From Aeropyrum camini SY1 = JCM 12091 (GTDB lineage Archaea > Thermoproteota > Thermoprotei_A > Sulfolobales > Acidilobaceae), in the NCBI RefSeq assembly GCF_000591035.1, contig NC_022521.1:372001-436000 (forward strand): DNA of 64,000 nucleotides, in the 5' to 3' direction. Of the stretch, positions 56,424 through 64,000 are shown one piece after another (positions within the stretch are counted from its first letter, which is position 1; every line of letters begins with the position of its first letter). A program made the translations under genes and the position numbers. The notes below the pieces were generated by a model. The model was not told the DNA's origin. It did no database searches and was given only the letters and a program-made list of their open reading frames with translations.

Positions 56424-57707
56424 CTAGCCGCCGGTTCTCCTTGCTGTGGCGTATGCCGCGGCTAGGCCTAGGGTTATTGCGAGGGCTGCTAGGGCGGCTG
56501 TGAGCCTCTTGTCGGATAGCGTCTCTAGGAGGCTGTCAACAGCACGTGCTGTGGTAGCGGTCTCCAGGGTCTGTGTCTCTCCTGTTGCCGTTGCGGTCTG
56601 CCCCCCCGTCTCGCCCGGGGGCTTGACCTCTATCTTGTAGACGGCCAGCGCCTGCTGGCTGCCTGACACTATTAGGACGGCGGCCTCGCCGCCCCGGGCC
56701 CACACCCCCGCAACGGCGCCAGCGTCGCTCATGAGGCTGTAGGCCCACCAGTCCCCCCCGGAGGCTGGGCATCCCGTGTAGATGGCTAGGGCTGGCCTGC
56801 CGTCGAGGCTACCCCCGGCCACAGCTACCTCCCCGGCCTCAGGATGCTCGGCCACCGCCACCCCATACACCCTGTCCAGCCCAGGCAGCGGCTGGGGCTC
56901 AGCAGAGGGTGGCGGCTGGACCGAGCTCCACCCAGACCCCCCGCTCCACCAGGCTATGCAGCCGTCCCAGGCCTCGGCCCCGGCGGGGAGGCTCCCCTGC
57001 AGGGGGGTCTTGTCCCAGCCGCCCTGGGGTGTCTGGCAGGCCAGCACCCCTCCCCCACTGTCCCCGGTCTCTAGGGCCACCAGGCAGACGCCCGCCCCGG
57101 GTGCCGCGGCAGCGTCTACACCCCTCTGGTCACCCGGCTCCTCGACCACGGTCTCCGAGACGGTCTTACCCGCTATCATGTCTACCCTGAGCACCGCGGC
57201 GTCCCACCCCGTGTCGAGCCCGGTGTAGAGGGAGCCTAGCACGGTCAGCGTGGATCCCTGGAGGCTGGCGGAGTAGGCTCTGAAACCCTCGCCCAGGTTT
57301 ACAGTCCTCTCGTCACCAACGCCCCCGTCCCTCGTGTAGACTGTTATGGCGAGGACCTCGCTCAGCCCCTGCCTCCCCCGGGAGTACAGGTAGATGTAGC
57401 CCCCGGCGGCGTCAACACCTATGGGCTCGTAGGACTCAACGCCCGGGGGTGGTTGGAGGGGTTTGCTCCACTCTATCAACCCCCCGGTTAACAGGGCTAG
57501 CCTGAACTCCTCCCCAGTGTAGAGCAGCGCCGCCACAGAGCCATCGAGCAAGTCGGCATCAACCAGCACATAGCCTTCGGGCAGGTCTACAGCCTGTACA
57601 AGGTCTAGTGTGAAGCCCCCGGCCTCCGCCCGCGAGGCTGCGGGGAGCAGTAGGGCCGGGAGTATTAAGGCTAGGAGGGCTAGGACCTCCGGGCGCAACA
57701 GCCACAC
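56424..57707 (-). CDS. Membrane-anchored extracellular beta-rich protein
   Basis: A 427-residue protein: signal peptide (VLALLALILPALLLPAASRA, ~8-27), then repeated beta units with YIYLYSRG, RAYSASLQGSTLTVLGSLYT and RVYGVAVAEHPEAGEVAVAG, suggestive of a beta-propeller. A Thr-rich linker (GGQTATATGETQTLETATTA) precedes a C-terminal helix (~403-422, LTAALAALAITLGLAAAYAT) and a basic end. No enzymatic motif. It sits between the pilin-like and the 1950-residue protein genes on the same strand. Confidence 0.65.
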   Translation of the reverse strand: MWLLRPEVLALLALILPALLLPAASRAEAGGFTLDLVQAVDLPEGYVLVDADLLDGSVAALLYTGEEFRLALLTGGLIEWSKPLQPPPGVESYEPIGVDAAGGYIYLYSRGRQGLSEVLAITVYTRDGGVGDERTVNLGEGFRAYSASLQGSTLTVLGSLYTGLDTGWDAAVLRVDMIAGKTVSETVVEEPGDQRGVDAAAAPGAGVCLVALETGDSGGGVLACQTPQGGWDKTPLQGSLPAGAEAWDGCIAWWSGGSGWSSVQPPPSAEPQPLPGLDRVYGVAVAEHPEAGEVAVAGGSLDGRPALAIYTGCPASGGDWWAYSLMSDAGAVAGVWARGGEAAVLIVSGSQQALAVYKIEVKPPGETGGQTATATGETQTLETATTARAVDSLLETLSDKRLTAALAALAITLGLAAAYATARRTGG

Positions 57708-57763
57708 ACCCCCGAGTCTAGGCGGGCTGCGCTCGGGAGCCTTAAAGGGTGGGGGCTGGGGGT

Positions 57764-60700
57764 TTAGAAATACTCCTCCTCCTCGAGCAGCCTGCGGGCT
57801 ATCCTCTCCCTTATCCTGTATATCCCGGCGGCCAGGGCGGCTAGGCCTATGAAGCCCACCGCTATCGGGCCGTACCTCTGCAGGAGCACGAGGGGGCCTG
57901 GGTTGAGTGTTATTGTTAGCGTTGTGGACTGGGGGACCTGTATGGTGCCCGTTGACTCCCTGTAGCCCGGCTTCTCGGCGTTCACTATGTAGATGCCGTA
58001 TGGGGCCTGGAAAGTGAAGCTCCCGCTCCCGTCGGTCAGGCCTGAGGCGACTTCAACCCCCTCCTCGGAGAGGACCCTCACCAGCGCGCCCTGCTGCGGC
58101 GAGCCCCTGTCGTCGACCACCAGCACTGTAACGGTGTACATTATGGGGCTTATCCTGAGCTCCACCTTCCCAGGCTTTAGAACGGTGAAGCTGAACGCCG
58201 TGTCTACCCTGTAGTAGGACTGGCCCGCCTCCGGGCTGAGGCTGGCCTTGTAGGTGCCTGGGGGTAGGGATAGGACCGCCTTACCCCTAACAACAGTCTC
58301 GACGCTGTAGCTTAGACCTCCCTCGGGAGCCTGCCTCTCCAGCTCGACTATGTAGGGGAAGCCTATGGGCTCGCCCGTGAGCGCGTCGAGCAGCCATAGC
58401 TCGACCGTGAGCCTCTTGTACTCCACCGTCAGCACCCCCGGCACCACGGCGCCCTCCTGGGTTACCGTGATCCTGAGCTGCGTGTCTGCTAGGAGGGACT
58501 CCTCGGAGACCACGTTAACCTCAGCTATATAGTTGCCGGGCCTCACCCCCTCTAGCCTCAATATCGGCCCCTCACCCCGGGCCCTCAGCTCTAGGGGGAG
58601 GGTTGTGTGCTTCAGAACCAGCTCAACCTCCTCCTCCACCGGGTTGCCGTCGGGGTCTGCAAGGCTCACGGCTATCCCGAATACTATGGGCTCCATCTCC
58701 ACCTCAAGCTCCACATCCCCCGCTATCTCCAGGGACAGGCTGGCTGGCCTGAAGCCCAGAGCCCCGACCTCTAGGGACGCCCGGCCCGGCGGCAGCTGTA
58801 GCACAGCCTCCCCCTTAGCACCCTCAACCACGCCCTCCAGCTGGCCGAAGGGGCCTAGGTAGGTGTAGGAGACCGAGAACTCGGGCAGCCTAACGGAGAA
58901 CTCGCTGTCCAGCGCCGCCACCTTGACAGCGGCCAGCGGCGGTTTTATCACGACCTCCACACCGCCCCCCTCCTCGGGGACTAGTATGTTGCCGGCGTCG
59001 ACCGAGACCTCTACACCCCCAACCTCCACCCTGTACTCAGCCCGGTAGAGGCCGGGCCTCAGCCTCGCCTCGCCGCTGCCCTGCGTTATCTCAACCTCGA
59101 ACGGCTTCTCCTCCTCTATCTCCGTGTGGTCTAGTATGAGGGTCCCCCAGAGGACGGGGACAGCCTCTCCACTAACGTCGGCCGAGACGGTGAAAGCCAC
59201 ATCGACCTTCAGCGGCTCTATGGGCACGTACACGGCTCCGGGTGACTCGACTGTTATCTCCACGGTAGAGACTGGGTAGCCCTCGGCCGAGACTTCCAGT
59301 GTGTACACTCCCTGCGGGAGTATGGCTTTCACCGGTAGGGTGAACTGGAGAGGCTCCTCAAGCTCGACCCCGTTGAACATCCTCAGCACAGCCCTAGCCC
59401 CCTCTATAACCCCCCTCTCCACGCCCAGGTCGGGGTCGAAGCCGGCCAGCTCCACTGGGTGGGCCTTCGGCTTTATAGATATCGATAGGGCGGTTGTCTC
59501 GGCGCCTATGAAGGCTCTGGAGCCAGCGACCGAGCCCCCGGCCTCGGCCTCGACTATATAGGAACCGGCCCTCACACTAACCTCTGCAACCCCTGTCTCG
59601 TCTGCAACGGTGGAGATGGGGTCGACGCCCAGTGCTTTGAGTATGGGGTCGTCGGGCCTTAGGGTGACTGAGGCGAGGCCAGCGGGGGTGGGGGGTAGTG
59701 TTATCTCGGCCGCTCCTATAACCGCTGTTGAGCTGGAGTAGAAAATGTTAACCTTAACGTCAACGACTATGGGGTCTAGGGTTAGGCTGACGAAGACCCT
59801 GTCCTGAGACAGCGTCAAGCTGTGCATCCTCGGGGTGTAGTAGCCGGGCAGCTCCGCCTCCAGGATGTAGCTGCCGAATGGTAGTGTAATCGTGATCGTT
59901 CCACCCTCGACATTTAGGGTCTTCTGGGAGGACTGGCTGTAGCCCTGCCAAACTATGTTAAGTATGGCGGAGGGCAGCTCCACCCCAAGGTCTGAGTCCA
60001 GGAGAGTAATCTCCACCTCGCCGTAGAGGGGCTTCAGCCCCAGCCTAACCTCGACGCCGCTCCTGCTAGCCTTGAACAGGTCTATCTCTAGCACCGCCTC
60101 CTCGGTGTAGGGGTGGGTTACCTCCACCTTGTATACTCCCGGTCTTAGGAGGAAGACGGCCCGGCCCTGGCTGTCGGTGGTCTCCACCTCCTGGCCCACC
60201 TGCACCGGGGTCTCTAGAGGTGTCGCCACTACCAGCGCGCCCCCGACGCCGCCGACGGCCACCCCGATGGGGTCGTTATACACAGCGTTAACTACCAGCG
60301 GAATTTTAACTGGCTCGAGGGAAAGGGTTACGGCCTCCTCCGCACCCGCCTCGAGGGATACGCTGGCCTCGGCCTCCTCGTAGTAGCCCTCGAGCGACGA
60401 TACCAGGATCCTGTAGAGGCCCTCGGGCAGCTCGAGTTCCATGCCGCTGGAGCGGGTTGTGAAGCTCCTGGACTCGCCGGTTAGCAGGTATGTCACCGTT
60501 ACTATGAAGCCCCCAGGCGCCTCGACACCCAGCTCCCCGTCCACCATGCTGATGGACAGCTTCGAAGGCCCAGCCGGGATCGGCATGTCGAGGCTGCCCG
60601 ACGATACTATCTCCACCCCGCTGTACACAACCCTGCCTAGTATGTGGTGCTCCACCTCAACCCTGTAGACACCGCTCCTCAGGGTAACCTGGGCCTCCCC

Positions 60701-63616
60701 CTCCTCCCCCGTGTCAACCTCTACACTATAGCCCAGGTCGGGCTCCTCGAGAGTGAAGACTATCCTAGCCCCCTTGACGCTGCCGATGAAGAGGCCTGTG
60801 GGGTCTTGAAGCACGGCCCGCACCGTCACCTCGTTGTCCGTCGGCTCCATGAGCACGCTCACGGCCGCAGCTGCCTGGCCCAGGGTCACCTGGGCCTCTG
60901 CAGGGCTGTAGCCCGGAGCCTCTACTGTGAGGGTGTAAGTGCCTGGGGGCAGGTAGACCCTGACGGTGTCGCCCGGCCTCTCGACCTGTGTGCTCCTGCC
61001 TGTGGGTGTGGATATCGTTATTGAGCCCGGCTTGATTGTGAACGGCACGCCCGCCTGGTACGCCTCCGCGTCGTAGATCGCTATGTCCAGGGGGTAGACC
61101 CTGAGCGTCGCCTCCACTGTGAAGGGGCCCAGCCCCTCGGCGGCTATGCTACCCTCCACCGACGAGACTATGGGGGAGGAGCCGTCCACGCTATACTCCA
61201 CCCCGCTCCAGACTATGGCAGCGGCCCTGCCATCCTCACCTGTGACAGCCTCAACCTGGAGGGGGCTGGGCCTGTAGCCCAGCGTCTCCGGGGTTGAGCT
61301 GGTGGGGGTTAGTGTGAGCTCCACCCCGCCTATGGGGCCTGAGTAGAGGTCGTAGGCCTCCCTATACTCCGGGGTGGGGGGTGTTTCGGGGACCAGAGCC
61401 TCGACGGCGACCTCCCTCAGCCTGACCTCTATGCTGTCGAGCACCAGGGGCTGGAGGACCTCGACGTCCCTATACAGGCTGCCTAGGCCGGGCAGCTCCA
61501 CCTCTATCGTGTACTCCCCCCGGGGGACGTAGAGGGTTATGGAGCCCCTATCCCAAACCCCCTGGTCGACAGCGAATACCCCGCCGCCGGGGCCTCTTAT
61601 CACGGCTCTCGAACCGCCTGCCTCCACCCCCAGGTCTCCTGGACTCACCTCCCGGGCTCCAGAGACGGTTTCAAGGGTTACCGTGAAGTCCAGTATGACC
61701 GGGTTAAGGTCGAAGGCCGGGCTTTCGAAGGTATACACAGACCCCCCGCCCAGGGATACTATAACCGCCGGCTCCGCGGTGACACTAACTATAACGGGGT
61801 TCGAGAGCCCCGTGTCGACGCCCTTGAAGCCCGGTAGGTTCCTCCATAGGGGCTCCCAACTCTCTACGTCCACCGCCTGCAGTATGCCCTGCTGGCTCGC
61901 GGCTATTATGTGGGTCTCTAGGTTTAGGATGGATGTTATAGGGCTCTCGTCCACGGAGAGGGCGTGGGATATCGTGTAGAGCCCCGTCTCCTGCCTGTAC
62001 TTGAGCATGTAGACGTGGCCGCTTGAGGTCCCCACGTAAATGACGCCGCCCCCGCCAGCGATCTCGACCTCGGTGGGCGCGCCGCCAAGGTATATCGACT
62101 GGGGGGCCGGCTTCCCCCGAGCCGGGTAGCCCTTGTCGTCGAGATAGTATATGTGTAGGAAGCCCTGCCCGCTGCCCACTAACAGCAGCTTGGAGAACCC
62201 GTCGAACACCGGGTTCAGCGGGGTGTAGACCTCCGCTACCGTAGCCCCTGCCAGCCCGTCGGCCTCCAGGTCCTCGGGCAGTGGGAGCCAGGCCATCCAG
62301 GTGTCGTCCACATAGCTGAAGCTAGCCTGGCTGGTCTCCAGCGTGATGTTGAGCAGCGGCTGCAGCGGCTTCACACCCCGCTCCAAACCCAGGACGTCTA
62401 TGCACGTCTCTAGGCTGTCTGCGTCGCTCACGAACTCCATTATCACTATATCAAGGTCTACATGGGAGCCCGGCTCTGGGTCTAGGGGTGTCTCGGCCGC
62501 ATAGCAGGTTGTGCTCAGGAGCTTCTCGTTACCCTGCTCGTCCACTAGGTAAGTAGACTCTGTATACAGGAATAGTAGGGTCTGGTCTGTGGCCGGCACC
62601 AGGGCGTCGAGGACCTCGCTCGGCAGGACGGCGAGGCCTGTGTAATCGTCAACATAACCCTCCTCGACACCAAGCCCTGACCAGCTGGGGGGGACTAGTA
62701 TGCGGAGTCCCTGGCCCGGGGTTGAGGCCATGTAGAGGGTGTACCTAGTCAACACGCCCCTATCGCTGTCGAATATCTCCTGCGGCGTGGCGGGGAGTAT
62801 TGCGCCCGAAGGGGTCTTGTAGAACAGTAAGCCCGAGACCCGGGCGTCGAGGCCCTCGTAGTACGAGTCCGACGTGTTGGATACTGTGGAGCCCTTCTGG
62901 AGGGCGCCGAGGATTAGTGAGGCCGTAGTGCCCAGGCTCCACTGCCCGGTGGGGGAGACGGCCTTGTCCCCCAACACCCCGGCGACAGGCGGGGAGGCGA
63001 AGCCGTGCTCAACCCCGCCGCCCCCCGTGGGGCTGAACTCGACCCAACCGTCGAGAGTCGGGTCTGCAAGGTAAGCCGCCCCCCCGCCATCCACCGCCAC
63101 TATCCTAGGGCTTCCTCCCCCGTCCCACACTAGGAGGCTTGAGACGCCTAGCCTGGAGGCTGTGTAGAAGTCTGCTCTGACGCTAGGGTTATCCAGGTTT
63201 ATAACGGCGACCTCTCCGGAAGAGGTTCCCACAGCCGCCCAGGAGCCTGTTGAACCGTCTATAGCCAGTTCTGTGGGGTCGCCGACGAGGGCCTGGCTCC
63301 ATGAGAGGCTCTTAGACCCCATGTCAACCCCCATAACGAGGCTCCCGAGCCCGGGCGAGGAGCCCGCCGCCACCAGGAGGCCCCTCCCCTCTGAGTATGC
63401 CGACAGCTGAACCGTAACGCCTCCAGGCAGGCTATAGCCCCTCAGCCCGTAAACCCTAGTGTAGAACCCTTCAAGCTCTTCCCCCGCGATCAGCCCCTGC
63501 TGGGGCGCCTCGCCCGGAGAGGCTGATAGGGGGGGCGAGGAGGCTAATGCCAGTATAGCGAGTATTGCTAAGGCTAGAAGGAGCTGTCTCAGGTTAATAA
63601 AGCTATTCTTCGACAA
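57764..63616 (-). CDS. Giant surface protein: N-terminal propeller, a dozen PEGA/CarboxypepD-reg-like repeats, C-terminal anchor
   Basis: A 1950-residue exported protein. Signal peptide ~10-32. Residues ~40-640 look like a PQQ/WD-type propeller (LAIDGSTGSWAAVGTSSGEV; GVIYVGTSSGHVYMLKYRQE). Residues ~660-1900 contain about twelve units of 80-110 residues, each ending in L-x-PG-x-Y-x3-V followed by GY (LPPGTYTLTVEAPGY; LPEGLYRILVSSLEGYY; LPFGSYILEAELPGYY; LPQGVYTLEVSAEGY; APYGIYIVNAEKPGY), the PEGA/carboxypeptidase-regulatory pattern. A final helix (YGPIAVGFIGLAALAAGIYR) and RRLLEEEEYF anchor it. It is a probable long adhesive or scaffold filament. ATG 63616 is the start. Confidence 0.82.
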   Translation of the reverse strand: MSKNSFINLRQLLLALAILAILALASSPPLSASPGEAPQQGLIAGEELEGFYTRVYGLRGYSLPGGVTVQLSAYSEGRGLLVAAGSSPGLGSLVMGVDMGSKSLSWSQALVGDPTELAIDGSTGSWAAVGTSSGEVAVINLDNPSVRADFYTASRLGVSSLLVWDGGGSPRIVAVDGGGAAYLADPTLDGWVEFSPTGGGGVEHGFASPPVAGVLGDKAVSPTGQWSLGTTASLILGALQKGSTVSNTSDSYYEGLDARVSGLLFYKTPSGAILPATPQEIFDSDRGVLTRYTLYMASTPGQGLRILVPPSWSGLGVEEGYVDDYTGLAVLPSEVLDALVPATDQTLLFLYTESTYLVDEQGNEKLLSTTCYAAETPLDPEPGSHVDLDIVIMEFVSDADSLETCIDVLGLERGVKPLQPLLNITLETSQASFSYVDDTWMAWLPLPEDLEADGLAGATVAEVYTPLNPVFDGFSKLLLVGSGQGFLHIYYLDDKGYPARGKPAPQSIYLGGAPTEVEIAGGGGVIYVGTSSGHVYMLKYRQETGLYTISHALSVDESPITSILNLETHIIAASQQGILQAVDVESWEPLWRNLPGFKGVDTGLSNPVIVSVTAEPAVIVSLGGGSVYTFESPAFDLNPVILDFTVTLETVSGAREVSPGDLGVEAGGSRAVIRGPGGGVFAVDQGVWDRGSITLYVPRGEYTIEVELPGLGSLYRDVEVLQPLVLDSIEVRLREVAVEALVPETPPTPEYREAYDLYSGPIGGVELTLTPTSSTPETLGYRPSPLQVEAVTGEDGRAAAIVWSGVEYSVDGSSPIVSSVEGSIAAEGLGPFTVEATLRVYPLDIAIYDAEAYQAGVPFTIKPGSITISTPTGRSTQVERPGDTVRVYLPPGTYTLTVEAPGYSPAEAQVTLGQAAAAVSVLMEPTDNEVTVRAVLQDPTGLFIGSVKGARIVFTLEEPDLGYSVEVDTGEEGEAQVTLRSGVYRVEVEHHILGRVVYSGVEIVSSGSLDMPIPAGPSKLSISMVDGELGVEAPGGFIVTVTYLLTGESRSFTTRSSGMELELPEGLYRILVSSLEGYYEEAEASVSLEAGAEEAVTLSLEPVKIPLVVNAVYNDPIGVAVGGVGGALVVATPLETPVQVGQEVETTDSQGRAVFLLRPGVYKVEVTHPYTEEAVLEIDLFKASRSGVEVRLGLKPLYGEVEITLLDSDLGVELPSAILNIVWQGYSQSSQKTLNVEGGTITITLPFGSYILEAELPGYYTPRMHSLTLSQDRVFVSLTLDPIVVDVKVNIFYSSSTAVIGAAEITLPPTPAGLASVTLRPDDPILKALGVDPISTVADETGVAEVSVRAGSYIVEAEAGGSVAGSRAFIGAETTALSISIKPKAHPVELAGFDPDLGVERGVIEGARAVLRMFNGVELEEPLQFTLPVKAILPQGVYTLEVSAEGYPVSTVEITVESPGAVYVPIEPLKVDVAFTVSADVSGEAVPVLWGTLILDHTEIEEEKPFEVEITQGSGEARLRPGLYRAEYRVEVGGVEVSVDAGNILVPEEGGGVEVVIKPPLAAVKVAALDSEFSVRLPEFSVSYTYLGPFGQLEGVVEGAKGEAVLQLPPGRASLEVGALGFRPASLSLEIAGDVELEVEMEPIVFGIAVSLADPDGNPVEEEVELVLKHTTLPLELRARGEGPILRLEGVRPGNYIAEVNVVSEESLLADTQLRITVTQEGAVVPGVLTVEYKRLTVELWLLDALTGEPIGFPYIVELERQAPEGGLSYSVETVVRGKAVLSLPPGTYKASLSPEAGQSYYRVDTAFSFTVLKPGKVELRISPIMYTVTVLVVDDRGSPQQGALVRVLSEEGVEVASGLTDGSGSFTFQAPYGIYIVNAEKPGYRESTGTIQVPQSTTLTITLNPGPLVLLQRYGPIAVGFIGLAALAAGIYRIRERIARRLLEEEEYF

Positions 63617-63730
63617 CCCAGGGTAACCCCCGGGTATACAGTAGGCCCAAGGGGTTTATGATATTATGCACCTCCCACCTCTTCCCTCGCCGGATTCAAA
63701 GCCCCAGAGCCAGTAGTATCCTGGTGGGGG

Positions 63731-64000
63731 ATGTTGGTGTTGAGGGTTAGCTGTGTTCAGGAGGCTATAAGGAAGGCGTATCTCGAGAGGGACGCGGCCC
63801 GGGGGCTTTTCCAAACCTTCTCGTGGCTTGTGGAGGAGGTTGGAGAGCTCTCAGAGGCCCTTAGAAGGGGTGAAAAGGATGGGATCGCAGAGGAGATAGC
63901 AGACGTTATAGCATGGACAATCAGCATAGCCAACCTGGTTGGGGTGGATGTCGAAGAGGCCCTAAGATCTAAGTACGGCGGCGAACTCTCAGGCTGCACC
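63731..64000 (+). CDS. MazG-like nucleotide pyrophosphohydrolase, N-terminal part (cut by window edge)
   Basis: The frame from ATG 63731 runs off the window. It reads VQEAIRKAYLERDAARGLFQ, FSWLVEEVGELSEALRRGEK, then GIAEEIADVIAWTISIANLV and GVDVEEALRSKYGG. E-x2-E...E-x2-D (EEVGEL and EEIADV) are the metal-binding acids of the MazG fold, which hydrolyses (d)NTPs to monophosphates. The family is usually ~95-110 residues, so only the last few residues are missing. It is divergent from the giant surface protein. Confidence 0.85.
   Translation, partial: MLVLRVSCVQEAIRKAYLERDAARGLFQTFSWLVEEVGELSEALRRGEKDGIAEEIADVIAWTISIANLVGVDVEEALRSKYGGELSGCT

Overview
This window looks like chromosomal DNA of a hyperthermophilic crenarchaeon of the Desulfurococcales, most likely the genus Aeropyrum. 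The reasons are high G+C, very frequent GTG and TTG starts, overlapping genes, crenarchaeal TATA boxes close to start codons, eukaryote-like ribosomal and RNA polymerase subunits (eL13, eL21, Rpo4), and tRNA genes interrupted at bulge-helix-bulge motifs. No database search was possible; assignments rest on motifs, length and gene order.

Layout. 0-0.4 kb: start of a secreted GH99-like protein (minus), then tRNA-Leu(UAG). 1.1-12.5 kb: an information-processing block with a TtuA/Ncs6-like tRNA thiolase, eL13, a Clp1/Grc3 kinase, a tRNA-Asp(GUC) gene in two halves, UPRT, Pus10, eL21-RpoF-DUF655-KsgA-HemK-like-TrmJ-Trm14-like. 12.5-15.3 kb: an orphan ABC binding protein and a DUF2139-like protein. 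15.3-24.75 kb: an 11-gene minus-strand operon for aromatic biosynthesis. It runs from a two-subunit transketolase (erythrose-4-phosphate supply) through all seven steps to chorismate, then chorismate mutase and prephenate dehydrogenase. 25-33.3 kb: a large secreted alpha/alpha-barrel protein, a crotonase-family enzyme, and a cluster of Met/His-rich membrane or secreted proteins around an SQR/NDH-2-like flavoprotein, with a 25-bp palindromic operator candidate.

33.3-40.4 kb is an integrated element next to tRNA-Asn(GUU). It carries a tyrosine recombinase, a small ribbon-helix-helix-like protein with its own repeated operator, an A+T-rich HEPN-domain gene pair, a two-domain wHTH-like protein and several unknown genes. 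Its most striking trait is five copies of one inverted repeat, GTTAGAGAAC and GTTCTCTAAC about 24 bp apart, at gene boundaries.

40.5-45.3 kb returns to chromosomal genes: tRNA-Trp with an intron at the unusual position 30/31, a Nudix hydrolase, a HAD phosphatase, a MoaD-MoaE fusion, a vWA protein and a single-chain RHH-PIN protein. 45.4-63.6 kb is a cell-surface island, all on the minus strand. It has a giant S-layer-type protein with a C-terminal coiled-coil stalk and membrane anchor, next to a 1331-residue subtilase (the arrangement of tetrabrachion and its protease STABLE), a pilin-like protein, a membrane-anchored beta-rich protein, and a 1950-residue propeller plus PEGA/CarboxypepD-reg-like repeat protein. 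The window ends inside a MazG-like gene on the plus strand.
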